Position numbers and translations under genes: made by a program. Of a DNA stretch of 64,000 bases, positions 1 to 8,154 are shown piece by piece (the stretch's first letter is position 1; every line of letters begins with the position of its first letter). The DNA lies in the NCBI RefSeq assembly GCF_047654785.1, contig NZ_JASGKQ010000003.1, positions 806,001-870,000 of the forward strand, read 5' to 3'. The notes below the pieces were generated by a model that was not told the DNA's origin, did no database searches, and saw only the letters and a list, made by a program, of their open reading frames with translations. This DNA is from Pelomonas sp047654785 (GTDB taxonomy: Bacteria > Pseudomonadota > Gammaproteobacteria > Burkholderiales > Burkholderiaceae_C).

Positions 1-1965
1 GGTGCCCCAGCCTTCCGAGCAGTCGGTGGCGGTGTTGTCGGGGTCGGCGTCCAGGCAGACCGGGTCCACGACGACGGCCGCGTTGCCCAGCGTCAGCGGC
101 CGGTACAGGTCGGACATGCTCGGCGCGCGGAAGCCCTTGCCCAGCGACGCGCGCAGCAGCAGCTCAGGCGTGGGCACGTACCGCAGGCCGACCTTGGGGC
201 TGAGCGCGCCGCCGCTGACCTGGTAGTGCTCGTAGCGCATCGCCGCCTGCACCTCCAACTGCTTGGTGACGGGGGCGCTGATCTCGCCGAACACCGCGCT
301 GACCTTGCGCGAGTTGCCGAAGTCGGAGTCCGGGCCCTGGGAGCTTTCGCCCATGATGTTGTCCTGCTTGAGCGCGTCGGACTGGTGGTAGCGCTGCTTC
401 TCGCGGCGCAATTCGCCGCCCAGCGCCAGCGCCAGGTCGCCACCGGCCAGGGGCATCAGGCCCTTGGACATGCGGAAGTCCAGGCTGTCCATCGTGCCGA
501 TGGCGCGGCGCACCTCGCCGCGGATCTGCGCCTGCTCGTACAGCGCCAGGCCGGCGGCATCGGACGGGCCGAAGGGGTTGAGCGTGCCGGCGGTGAAGCC
601 GTCCAGCACCATCTGCTCGTTCAGGTAGCCCTGCGAATCGCGGTCCGACACCTTGCTGGTGCTGTGGTTGTAGGCCCATTCATAGTCCCAGCCGTCCAGC
701 GTGCCGTTGGTGCCGATGACGAAGCGGTTGCCCGTGGACACCAGCTCGCTGGTGCGCAGGCCGGCTTCGACGAGACGGGTGCGCACCGTGATGATGCGTT
801 CCTCGTCGTCCGCGTCCAGCGCGTTCAACGCGCTGTTGCGCAGCGCGGCCACCTGGGACACGTCCAGGTCCACGTCGGTGCGGTTGGGCGTGCCGGAGTA
901 GAAGGTGCGGGCACGGGCCAGCGACGCCTCGGCAAACAGCTGGTGGCCGCCGCCCAGATCCACGACGCCGCGCGTGAACAGGCTGCTCTTGCGCGACTTG
1001 GGGTAGAGCTCGATGTCGCGCATGAAATCGAAGGTGCAGCCGTCCGTGCCGCCGATGCCGTCGGGCAGGTACAGGCTGCCGTTCGCCGGGGCGCAGCCGG
1101 TGGCTGCCGCGGGGTTGACGTTGCGGGAGTCGATGACCGTCTTGCCATTGGCCGAGAAACCTTCGGCGATCAGCGTGTCGCGCTGGGAGCTCGACAGGCG
1201 CATGTTGCCGGGGAAGCCGTAGCTGGACAGCTGGTCCGGCAGGTTGCCGGGGATGTCCAGTTCCTTGATGAACTTGCGCTGGCTGGCATTGAGGTTGCCG
1301 GTTCGCTGCAGGTCCAGCACCGCCATCACGTTGAAGCCGTCGCGGCCATAGTCGCCGAAGCCGCCGGCCAGCGTCGCCGAGCGCTTGGCTGCGCCGCCCT
1401 CGCGGGTGTTGCCGGCCAGCACGCTGAGGTCGATGCCGCGGAAATCCTTGCGGGTGATGAAGTTGATCACGCCGCCGATCGCGTCCGAGCCGTACAGCGA
1501 CGACGCGCCGTCCAGCAGGATTTCGACGCGCTGGATCGCCGCGGCGGGGATGCTGTTCAGGTCCACGCCGGCGCCGTCGCCCGGCGACGCGAAGTTGGCC
1601 ATGCGGCGGCCGTTCAGCAGCACCAGCGTGGACGACACGCCCAGGCCACGCAGGTTGGCCGCGTTGAAGCCCATCTGGTCGCGGAAGCCGCCGGTGCCGA
1701 TGCTGCCGCCGTCCGTCAGGTTGTTGGCGCTGGCGCTGAGGCGGGCGATCAGCTCGGCGGCGGTCGTCACGCCGGCCTTGTCGATGTCGTTGCGCGTGAT
1801 GACCTGCACCGGCAGCGCGGTCTCGCCCTCGATGCGCTTGATGGCCGAGCCGGTGATCTCCACCCGTTCGAGCTGGGACTGGGTTTGCGCCTGCGCGCCC
1901 GGCGCCAGCAGGGCGAGGGCGGCGGCAGCGGCGGTGGCGAGGCGGGAGTGGCGGGGAATGCGCAT
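1..1965 (-). CDS. TonB-dependent outer-membrane receptor (3' end outside window)
   Basis: This is the N-terminal 655 residues of a TonB-dependent receptor, an outer-membrane beta-barrel that takes up large or scarce substrates using energy from TonB-ExbBD. A signal peptide ends at AQA (residues 24-26). A short TonB-box-like stretch (LERVEITGS, 32-40) precedes the plug, which runs to about residue 175 and carries VQVITRNDI, NLRGLG, VLLNGRRM, VEILLDGASSLYGSDAIGG and VINFITR. The start is the ATG directly before MRIPRHSR. The gene has no stop before the window edge. It is divergent from the cyanophycinase genes, so a cyanophycin or dipeptide-related ligand is possible, but that is inference from position only. 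Confidence 0.93.
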   Translation of the reverse strand, partial: MRIPRHSRLATAAAAALALLAPGAQAQTQSQLERVEITGSAIKRIEGETALPVQVITRNDIDKAGVTTAAELIARLSASANNLTDGGSIGTGGFRDQMGFNAANLRGLGVSSTLVLLNGRRMANFASPGDGAGVDLNSIPAAAIQRVEILLDGASSLYGSDAIGGVINFITRKDFRGIDLSVLAGNTREGGAAKRSATLAGGFGDYGRDGFNVMAVLDLQRTGNLNASQRKFIKELDIPGNLPDQLSSYGFPGNMRLSSSQRDTLIAEGFSANGKTVIDSRNVNPAAATGCAPANGSLYLPDGIGGTDGCTFDFMRDIELYPKSRKSSLFTRGVVDLGGGHQLFAEASLARARTFYSGTPNRTDVDLDVSQVAALRNSALNALDADDEERIITVRTRLVEAGLRTSELVSTGNRFVIGTNGTLDGWDYEWAYNHSTSKVSDRDSQGYLNEQMVLDGFTAGTLNPFGPSDAAGLALYEQAQIRGEVRRAIGTMDSLDFRMSKGLMPLAGGDLALALGGELRREKQRYHQSDALKQDNIMGESSQGPDSDFGNSRKVSAVFGEISAPVTKQLEVQAAMRYEHYQVSGGALSPKVGLRYVPTPELLLRASLGKGFRAPSMSDLYRPLTLGNAAVVVDPVCLDADPDNTATDCSEGWGT

Positions 1966-2105
1966 GGTGGGCCTTCTGAAGTTGGCGTGAGTCTAGGCAT
2001 GCCCGCGCCGGCCGCCGCCGCTCGCGGGTGGGACCGTCTCGCGCACGCCACGCCGCAGCGGCGAAGCCAGCCTCCGCGCTCTGTCATCATGCGCGGTCTG
2101 ATTCC

Positions 2106-2113
2106 AAGGAGGG
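2106..2113 (+). promoter_or_regulatory. Strong Shine-Dalgarno deciding the start of the exported cyanophycinase
   Basis: AAGGAGGG lies 8 bases before the ATG at 2122. The reading frame is open far upstream, so this site decides the start, and it places a signal peptide at the N terminus. Confidence 0.75.
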
Positions 2114-2121
2114 ACGTGGGT

Positions 2122-3570
2122 ATGAGGGCATGGATCTGGGCCGGCGCGGCCGCGCTGGCGATGGCCGTGGGCGTGCAGGCGGCGCCGCCGGCGGCCAAGC
2201 AGCAACCGCATCCGCAGCCGCGCGCCGCCGCGGCAGCGGTGCCGACTCCGGCGCCGGCCGTGGCGCCCGCCCCGGCCCGGCCGGCGGCCGGCGACGGCGC
2301 GCTGATCCCCGAGCCCGATCCCGCGATCCGCGGCTACGCCATCCCCATCGGCGGCGCGCTGAAGGCGGACAACGAGGAAGTCTGGCAGCGCATCGTGCAG
2401 CTGGCCGGTGGCAAGGGGGCGCGCTTCGTCGTCTTCGGCACCGCCAGCGAGGACCCGGAAGCCAGCGCCAAGCAGGTGGTGGACCTGCTGCAGCGCCGCG
2501 GCGCGGTGGCCGAGGCGCTGCCGGTGGCGCCCAAGTTCCTGTGGGTGGACCTGAACAAGGTGGTGCGCGACCCGGCGCTGATCGCCAAGGTCAAGGCCGC
2601 CCGGGGCATCTTCTTCACCGGCGGCACGCAGGAGCGCATCGTCGACGTGCTGCAGCCCGGCGGCCAGAGCACGCCGATGCTGGAGGCGATCTGGGACGTC
2701 TACCGCAAGGGCGGCGTCGTCGCGGGCACCTCGGCCGGCGCGGCCATCATGAGCACCATCATGTTCCGCGACGCGCCCAGCATCATCAACATCCTCAAGG
2801 GCCGCTTCGCCGACGGCAAGCAGGTGGACCGCGGCCTGGGCTTCGTCGGCCCGCACCTGTTCGTGGACCAGCATTTCCTCAAGCGCGGGCGCTTCGGCCG
2901 CATGGTGCCGCTGATGATGGCCAAGGGCTACAAGCTAGGCCTGGGCGTGGACGAGAACACGGCCGCGATCATCCGCGGCGACGAGATCGAGGTCATCGGC
3001 GACCGCGGCTGCCTGGTGGTGGACCTGACCGAGGCCCACAGCGACGAGGCGCTGGGCGCGTTCAACGTGCAGGGCGCCCGCATCTCCTACCTGGAGCACG
3101 GCGACCGCTACCACATGCGCGCGCGCGCCACCACGCCGTCCGCGCCCAAGCTGCGCGGCGAGCTGCACGACGCCGAGTCGCCCAACTTCCGCGCCTACTA
3201 CACCGAGGACGTGTTCAACCTCGACATGCTGGGCGATTCCGCCGTCTCCAACGCGATGACGCGGCTGATCGACAGCTACCGGCGCGAGATCAAGGGCCTG
3301 GCCTTCGACGCGCTGCCGCGCCCGGGCGATCCGCTGGCGGACCAGGGCTTCCTGTTCCGCATCTACAAGGGTCCGGACTCGCTGGGCTGGAGTACCGAGG
3401 AGTTCGGCGGCGAGCAGTTCACCGTCGCCAACCTCTACCTGGACATCAGCCCGGTGCGCCTGCCGATGCCGCTGTACGGCAGCTGGGCCGGCACGGCGCC
3501 CCGGCCGGCGGCGCCCGCGTCCTCGGCCCCGACTCCTGCCGCCGCCGCTCCGGCCCCGTCGGGGTCGTGA
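2122..3570 (+). CDS. Exported cyanophycinase (peptidase family S51)
   Basis: The 482-residue product begins with a signal peptide (ending near VQAAP, residue 21), followed by a Pro/Ala-rich linker to about residue 62 and then an S51 cyanophycinase domain. Cyanophycinases are serine exopeptidases that cut cyanophycin, the Asp-Arg storage polymer, to beta-Asp-Arg dipeptides. The nucleophile elbow GTSAGA is at 202-207 (Ser204), and the conserved FFTGGTQERI and VDQHFLKRGR segments are present. Its Pro/Ala-rich tail overlaps the next gene by four bases (GTGA). Export suggests that it degrades extracellular cyanophycin, as CphE-type enzymes do. The homologous domain in the next gene lacks the leader. 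Confidence 0.88.
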   Translation: MRAWIWAGAAALAMAVGVQAAPPAAKQQPHPQPRAAAAAVPTPAPAVAPAPARPAAGDGALIPEPDPAIRGYAIPIGGALKADNEEVWQRIVQLAGGKGARFVVFGTASEDPEASAKQVVDLLQRRGAVAEALPVAPKFLWVDLNKVVRDPALIAKVKAARGIFFTGGTQERIVDVLQPGGQSTPMLEAIWDVYRKGGVVAGTSAGAAIMSTIMFRDAPSIINILKGRFADGKQVDRGLGFVGPHLFVDQHFLKRGRFGRMVPLMMAKGYKLGLGVDENTAAIIRGDEIEVIGDRGCLVVDLTEAHSDEALGAFNVQGARISYLEHGDRYHMRARATTPSAPKLRGELHDAESPNFRAYYTEDVFNLDMLGDSAVSNAMTRLIDSYRREIKGLAFDALPRPGDPLADQGFLFRIYKGPDSLGWSTEEFGGEQFTVANLYLDISPVRLPMPLYGSWAGTAPRPAAPASSAPTPAAAAPAPSGS

Positions 3571-4727
3571 GCGGCACCGTCATCGCCATCGGCGGCGCGC
3601 TGAAGGCCGACAGCGCCGCCAGCGATGCCGTCTGGCGGCGCCTGGTCGATGCGGCCGGCGGCCCCGGCGCGGCGGTGGCCGTGTTCGCCACTGCGGCGGC
3701 CGAGCCCGAGCGCAGCGCCGCGCAGGCCGGGCAGGCGCTGCAGCGCTGCGGCGCCCGCGCCGAGCTCATTCCCGTGGCGCCGCACCTGCGCGGCGTGGAC
3801 CTGCAGGCCGCGCTGCACGACCCGGCGCTGATCGCCCGCGTGGCGGCCAGCCGGGCCGTGTTCTTCTGCGGCGGCGCGCAGGAGCTGATCGTCGACACGC
3901 TGCAGCCCGGCGGCCGGCCCACGGCGATGCTGGAGGCCATCCGCGGCGTGTTCGCGGCCGGCGGCGTGGTGGCCGGCACCAGCGCCGGTGCGGCGGTGCT
4001 GAGCCGGCTGATGTTCCGCGACGCGATGGACAGCCTGGCGGTGCTCAAGGGCCGCTGGCGTGCCGGGCGGGAGTACGACCACGGCCTGGGTTTCGTCGAC
4101 CCGGACCTGCTGATCGACCAGCACTTCCTCAAGCGCGGCCGCATCGCCCGCATGCTGCCGGCGCTGCAGGCGCTGGGCCTGCGCCGCGGCCTGGGCGTGG
4201 ACGAGAACGCCGCCGTCGTCTTCCGCGGCCCGCAGCTGGAGGTCATGGGCGGCAGCGGCGCGCTGCTGGTGGACCTGAGCGGCGCCAGCAGCGACCCCGC
4301 GCTGCCGGCCTTCAACCTGCGTGGCGCGCGGTTGTCCCACCTCGGGCCGGGCGACCGCCACGACCTCGCCAGCGGCCTGACCACGCCCGCCGGCCACAAG
4401 CTGCAGTCGCCCTGCATCGACCCGGCCGCGCCCGGCTTCCAGCCCGGCCTGCCGCAGGAGCGCTACTTCCTCGACATGCTCGCCGAGCAGGCGCTGCCGG
4501 CCGCGCTGGCCCAGCTGCTGGACGGCCCCGCGCCGCTGGTGCGCGGGCTGGCCTGCCGGGTCGATCCGAGGCCGGGCGACCCGGCGCCGGACCTCGGCTT
4601 CGAGTTCCGGCTGCGCCGCGGCCCCGGCCTGGTCGGCTGGTGCAGCGGCGAGGCCTACACCGTGCTCGGCGCGCTGCTGGACGTGGTGCCGGTGCGCCTG
4701 GCCCGGCCGCTGTTCACGCCGCTGTGA
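3567..4727 (+). CDS. cphB: Second cyanophycinase, no signal peptide
   Basis: The 386-residue product is a paralogue of the preceding gene over nearly its whole length (shared IAIGGALKAD, PVAPHLRGVDL, GTSAGA, LIDQHFLKRGR). It starts with GTG at 3567, overlapping the upstream stop as GTGA. The nucleophile elbow GTSAGA is at 137-142 (Ser139). There is no signal peptide, so a cytoplasmic role on internal cyanophycin is the simplest reading. The pair looks like a tandem duplication with divergent targeting, translated as one coupled unit. No cyanophycin synthetase gene is in the window, so whether the cell makes the polymer is unknown. Confidence 0.85.
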   Translation: MSGTVIAIGGALKADSAASDAVWRRLVDAAGGPGAAVAVFATAAAEPERSAAQAGQALQRCGARAELIPVAPHLRGVDLQAALHDPALIARVAASRAVFFCGGAQELIVDTLQPGGRPTAMLEAIRGVFAAGGVVAGTSAGAAVLSRLMFRDAMDSLAVLKGRWRAGREYDHGLGFVDPDLLIDQHFLKRGRIARMLPALQALGLRRGLGVDENAAVVFRGPQLEVMGGSGALLVDLSGASSDPALPAFNLRGARLSHLGPGDRHDLASGLTTPAGHKLQSPCIDPAAPGFQPGLPQERYFLDMLAEQALPAALAQLLDGPAPLVRGLACRVDPRPGDPAPDLGFEFRLRRGPGLVGWCSGEAYTVLGALLDVVPVRLARPLFTPL

Positions 4728-4759
4728 ACCCCGTGCCTGGGCCGGCCACAATCGCGGCC

Positions 4760-5263
4760 ATGAACGACATCGACACCCGATCCGAAGGCTTCCAGCGCGT
4801 CAGCGCCGCGCTCGCGGCCCTGGCCCACCCGCACCCCCCGCAGTGGCTGGCGGTGTCCGCCCGCACGGCGCAGGAGGCGGCGGATGCGCTCGGCGTCACG
4901 CTGGGGCAGATCGCCAAGTCCGTCGTCTTCCGCCGCAAGGCCGACGACACGGCCGTGCTCGTCATCACCTCGGGCGACAAGCGCGTGGACGAGAGCAAGC
5001 TCAAGTCCCTCACCGGCGCGCTGGGCCGGGCCGACGCCGATTTCGTCAAGGCCCGCACCGGCTTCTCCATCGGCGGCGTGTCGCCCGCGGGCTTCGCGCC
5101 GGCCGATGGCGGCGCGCCGCCGCAGCTCTTCATCGACCGCGAGCTGTTCCGCTTCGACGTGATCTGGGCCGCCGCCGGCCACCCCCACGGCGTGTTCCGG
5201 CTGAGCCCGGACGAGCTGGCGCGGCTGACCGGCGCGCCGGTCATCGACGTGGTGCAGGCGTGA
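4760..5263 (+). CDS. YbaK/EbsC-family aminoacyl-tRNA deacylase-like protein
   Basis: The 167-residue protein has the YbaK fold (ProX/YbaK trans-editing family), which hydrolyses mischarged aminoacyl-tRNAs such as Ala- or Cys-tRNA(Pro). Visible family signatures are GQIAKSVVFR with its lysine, VLVITSGDKRVD, TGFSIGGVSPAGF and LFIDREL, and the size is right for a free-standing domain. The ATG at 4760 is used because it directly precedes the conserved N terminus. The stop overlaps the GTG of the DUF1289 gene, so the two and the following thioredoxin-like gene are probably one transcript. The exact tRNA substrate cannot be told from sequence. Confidence 0.85.
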   Translation: MNDIDTRSEGFQRVSAALAALAHPHPPQWLAVSARTAQEAADALGVTLGQIAKSVVFRRKADDTAVLVITSGDKRVDESKLKSLTGALGRADADFVKARTGFSIGGVSPAGFAPADGGAPPQLFIDRELFRFDVIWAAAGHPHGVFRLSPDELARLTGAPVIDVVQA

Positions 5264-5487
5264 CGCCAGCGGTCGCGTCCCCCTGCACCCGGGTCTGCCG
5301 GATGGACGCGGCCAGCGGCTGGTGCCGCGGCTGCGCGCGTGGCCTGGACGAGATCGCCGGCTGGGGCGGCGCGCCCGAGGCCCGGCAGCGCCAGATCCTG
5401 GCCCAGCTGCCCGGGCGCCGCGCCGAGCTGCGCCGCCGCGGCCTGTGGCTGGCGCCCGTGCCGCCGGGCGGGGAGGCGCGCGCGTGA
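5260..5487 (+). CDS. DUF1289 family small protein
   Basis: The 75-residue protein shows the DUF1289 pattern: SPCTRVCRMD followed by GWCRGCARGLDEIAGW, giving four cysteines near the N terminus. The cysteines suggest metal or Fe-S binding, but no function is established for the family. It starts with GTG at 5260, overlapping the YbaK stop (GTGA), and its own stop overlaps the next GTG at 5484. Coupling to a tRNA-editing enzyme and a thioredoxin-fold protein is seen here; a common function is not demonstrated. Confidence 0.8.
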   Translation: MTPAVASPCTRVCRMDAASGWCRGCARGLDEIAGWGGAPEARQRQILAQLPGRRAELRRRGLWLAPVPPGGEARA

Positions 5488-5957
5488 AGTACCTGAGCTT
5501 CTACTTCGACCCGCGCTGCCCGGACGCCGCGCAGGCCTTCGACGCGCTGCCCGAGGCGCTGGCGGGGCACAGCGTGGAGGTGGTCTACCGGCCCGTCCCG
5601 GCCGCCGCGCAGGCGCCGCAGGACGAGGCGCTGCTGCACCTGGCCTGGGCCTGCGCGGCGCCGGCCGGGCAGCCGGGCGACACGCCGGGCCGCTGGGTCG
5701 TCGAGCAGCTGCTGCACCACGTCCGTCAGCACGGCGGCGCGGCGCGCCTGGAAGACCTGGCCGAGCTGGCCCGGCGCCTGGCGCCGCCGCAGGACCCGGC
5801 CGGCGAGGCCGTGAAGCAGCGCCTGCGCCGCGAGGCCGCGGCCGCGCGGGCGCTGGGCGTGTCCGGCGAGTTGCCGGTGGTGGCGCTGGACGGCCGGCTT
5901 TTCCCCTCTCGGGATTTACCCGTGAGCGGCATGGGTTCCCGCATTGAGAAAAGCTGA
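5484..5957 (+). CDS. DsbA-like thioredoxin-fold protein with degenerate active site
   Basis: The 157-residue protein starts KYLSFYFDPRCPDA, which aligns with the first strand and CPHC site of DsbA/HCCA-isomerase proteins. The second cysteine is replaced, so only Cys11 remains, and disulfide exchange by the usual CxxC route is unlikely. A helical insert (about 25-130) follows and then ELPVVALDGRLF, the cis-Pro strand. The C terminus after residue 140 (SRDLPVSGMGSRIEKS) does not look like the family and may be a frameshifted or eroded end. Start is GTG, overlapping the DUF1289 stop. Function unknown. Confidence 0.6.
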   Translation: MKYLSFYFDPRCPDAAQAFDALPEALAGHSVEVVYRPVPAAAQAPQDEALLHLAWACAAPAGQPGDTPGRWVVEQLLHHVRQHGGAARLEDLAELARRLAPPQDPAGEAVKQRLRREAAAARALGVSGELPVVALDGRLFPSRDLPVSGMGSRIEKS

Positions 5958-5978
5958 CCGCGGGTTCCTGCGGGGTTT

Positions 5979-6016
5979 GTCAGCCCCGGTTCAGACTCGC
6001 GTCAGAACACGGTCAG
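5979..6016 (+). promoter_or_regulatory. Four direct repeats of (G/T)TCAG with exact 11-bp period
   Basis: GTCAG at 5979, TTCAG at 5990, GTCAG at 6001 and GTCAG at 6012 are spaced exactly 11 bp apart, so they lie on one helix face upstream of the transporter gene. Tandem direct repeats with 11-bp phasing are the hallmark of PhoB/OmpR-family response-regulator operators. No such regulator is encoded nearby, so the cognate protein is unknown. Confidence 0.55.
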
Positions 6017-6088
6017 AGGGCCTCGCAATAGTCACGCCGCAAGGATCGCCCCGCCGTGGGGAGGTCCGACAACAGACGGAGACTATTC

Positions 6089-7768
6089 ATGGCAACTGCA
6101 GCAGGTTCCGCCGCGGCGCCGATGACCGCCGAGGAGAAGAAGGTCATCTTCGCCTCCTCGCTGGGCACGGTGTTCGAGTGGTACGACTTCTATCTCTACG
6201 GTTCGCTGGCGGCCATCATCGCCAAGCAGTTCTTCGCGGGGCTTGATCCGCAGGCCGCGTTCATCGCGTCGCTGCTGGCGTTCGCCGCGGGCTTCATCGT
6301 GCGGCCCTTCGGCGCGCTGGTGTTCGGCCGCCTGGGCGACATGATCGGGCGCAAGTACACCTTCCTGGTCACCATCCTCATCATGGGCCTGTCGACGTTC
6401 ATCGTCGGCGTGCTGCCCGGCTACGCCACCATCGGCGCGGCGGCCCCGGTCATCCTGATCGGCCTGCGCCTGCTGCAGGGCCTGGCGCTCGGCGGCGAGT
6501 ACGGCGGCGCGGCCACCTACGTGGCCGAGCACGCGCCGCACGGCAAGCGCGGCGCCTACACGTCGTGGATCCAGACGACCGCGACGCTGGGCCTGTTCCT
6601 GTCGCTGATGGTCATCCTGGGCACCCGCACCGTGCTGGGCGAGAAGGACTTCGGCGAATGGGGCTGGCGCGTGCCCTTCATCGTCTCCATCCTGCTGCTG
6701 GGCATCTCGGTGTGGATCCGGCTGTCGATGAACGAGTCGCCGGCCTTCCAGAAGATGAAGGCCGAGGGCAAGACCTCCAAGGCGCCGCTGTCCGAGTCCT
6801 TCGGCCAGTGGAAGAACCTGAAGATCGTGCTGCTGGCGCTGTTCGGCCTGGTCGCCGGCCAGGGCGTGGTCTGGTACACGGGCCAGTTCTACGCGCTGTT
6901 CTTCCTGACCTCGGTGCTGAAGGTCGATGCCGCGAGCGCCAACATCTGGATCGCGATCGCGCTGCTGCTGGGCACGCCGTTCTTCGTCGTGTTCGGCACG
7001 CTGTCCGACAAGATCGGCCGCAAGCCCATCATCATGGCCGGCCTGGTGCTGGCGGCGGTGACCTACTTCCCGCTGTTCAAGGCGCTGACCGCCGCGGCGA
7101 ACCCCGCGCTGGCCCATGCGCAGCAGGCCTCCAAGGTCACGCTGACCACCGCGACGGCCTCCTGCTCCTTCCAGGGTAGCCCGACGGCGCGCGAGGTGGA
7201 CTTCACCAGCGCCTGCGACATCGCCAAGCGCGCGCTGGCCCTGTCGTCCGCCAGCTCCGAGACGGTGGAAGCCGCGCCCGGCGCGCCGACCGTCGTGCGC
7301 GTCGGCGAGAAGGAACTCGTCGTCCCGGCCGCCACCAAGCTGACCGAGCACAAGTTCGACGAAGCCAGCACCAAGGCCATCGCCGCCTTCAAGAAGGACC
7401 TGGCGGACGCGATGAACGCCGCCGGCTACCCCGCCAAGGCGGACCTGAGCCAGGCCAATGTGCCGCTGGTCGTCGGCATCCTGTTCATCCTGGTGCTGTA
7501 CGTGACCATGGTCTACGGCCCGATCGCGGCGATGCTGGTGGAGATGTTCCCGACCCGCATCCGCTACACCTCGATGAGCCTGCCGTACCACATCGGCAAC
7601 GGCTGGTTCGGTGGCCTGCTGCCCTCCATCACGTTCGCGATGGTGGCCCAGAACGGCAACATCTATCACGGCCTGTGGTACCCCATCGTCATCGCGGTGG
7701 TCACCTTCGTGATCGGCGTGCTGTTCGTGCGCGAGACCAAGGACGTGGACATCTACGCGAAGGACTGA
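6089..7768 (+). CDS. MHS-family (metabolite:H+ symporter) MFS transporter
   Basis: The 559-residue inner-membrane protein belongs to the MHS branch of the major facilitator superfamily (ProP/ShiA/YhjE-like), which imports organic acids or compatible solutes with protons. Signatures are FASSLGTVFEWYDFYLYG at the start of TM1, RPFGALVFGRLGDMIGRK in loop 2-3, and LQGLALGGEYGGAATYVAEHAP. It is longer than the usual 430-450 residues because of a soluble insert of about 110 residues between the ninth and tenth membrane spans (nt 7100-7450). The ATG at 6089 has GACGGAGA upstream. Substrate is not deducible. The 11-bp repeats upstream suggest response-regulator control. Confidence 0.9.
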   Translation: MATAAGSAAAPMTAEEKKVIFASSLGTVFEWYDFYLYGSLAAIIAKQFFAGLDPQAAFIASLLAFAAGFIVRPFGALVFGRLGDMIGRKYTFLVTILIMGLSTFIVGVLPGYATIGAAAPVILIGLRLLQGLALGGEYGGAATYVAEHAPHGKRGAYTSWIQTTATLGLFLSLMVILGTRTVLGEKDFGEWGWRVPFIVSILLLGISVWIRLSMNESPAFQKMKAEGKTSKAPLSESFGQWKNLKIVLLALFGLVAGQGVVWYTGQFYALFFLTSVLKVDAASANIWIAIALLLGTPFFVVFGTLSDKIGRKPIIMAGLVLAAVTYFPLFKALTAAANPALAHAQQASKVTLTTATASCSFQGSPTAREVDFTSACDIAKRALALSSASSETVEAAPGAPTVVRVGEKELVVPAATKLTEHKFDEASTKAIAAFKKDLADAMNAAGYPAKADLSQANVPLVVGILFILVLYVTMVYGPIAAMLVEMFPTRIRYTSMSLPYHIGNGWFGGLLPSITFAMVAQNGNIYHGLWYPIVIAVVTFVIGVLFVRETKDVDIYAKD

Positions 7769-7784
7769 TGCCCCTCGCCCAGCG

Positions 7785-7816
7785 CCCGGCCCGGACCTGC
7801 TGGATACCGGGCCGGG
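7785..7816 (+). repeat. GC-rich inverted repeat after the transporter gene
   Basis: Arms CCCGGCCCGG (7785-7794) and CCGGGCCGGG (7807-7816) form a perfect 10-bp stem around a 12-base loop, without a U-tract. It precedes the better terminator at 7833 and may protect the 3' end of the mRNA. Confidence 0.5.
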
Positions 7817-7832
7817 CCTGAATCCCGAACAG

Positions 7833-7855
7833 AAGCCGGCGCGAGCCGGCTTTTT
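7833..7855 (+). terminator. Rho-independent terminator of the MHS transporter gene
   Basis: AAGCCGGC, loop GCGA, GCCGGCTT, then TTT form an 8-bp stem with a GCGA tetraloop and a T-run of five (7851-7855). It lies 65 bases after the transporter stop and before the start of the next small gene. Confidence 0.85.
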
Positions 7856-7938
7856 GCATGGGCGCGCGACTTCAGTTGAGCGTCAGCCTGGCTGCCCAGA
7901 ATGCGCCCATCCCCAATACCTCCCGAGGAGACCCGAGC

Positions 7939-8154
7939 ATGTGGAAGTTGATCGTTGGCTTCATCGCCTTTGCCGCGCTGGCGCTGTTCATCCTGACCAA
8001 GAGCGGGGGCGACATCGACCTCAGCGGCGAGAAGCACGACGTGACCGGCGGCCATGAGCCGGCGGCGGCCTCGGCGCCGGCCGCCCTCGAGGCACCCTCC
8101 GCACCGGCCGCCGACGCCGCCTCCGAGCCCGCGTCCGCCGCGTCCGCTCAGTGA
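7939..8154 (+). CDS. Small single-span membrane protein, function unknown
   Basis: The 71-residue product has one hydrophobic segment (WKLIVGFIAFAALALFIL, residues 2-19), a short polar part (KSGGDIDLSGEKHDVTGGHEP) and an Ala/Pro/Ser-rich tail. GAGGAG at 7925-7930 supports the ATG at 7939. It lies between a transporter terminator and a convergent histidine-kinase gene, whose stop overlaps this one by seven bases. I do not recognise a family. The membrane anchor and low-complexity tail suggest a periplasm- or cytoplasm-facing tether. Confidence 0.7.
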   Translation: MWKLIVGFIAFAALALFILTKSGGDIDLSGEKHDVTGGHEPAAASAPAALEAPSAPAADAASEPASAASAQ

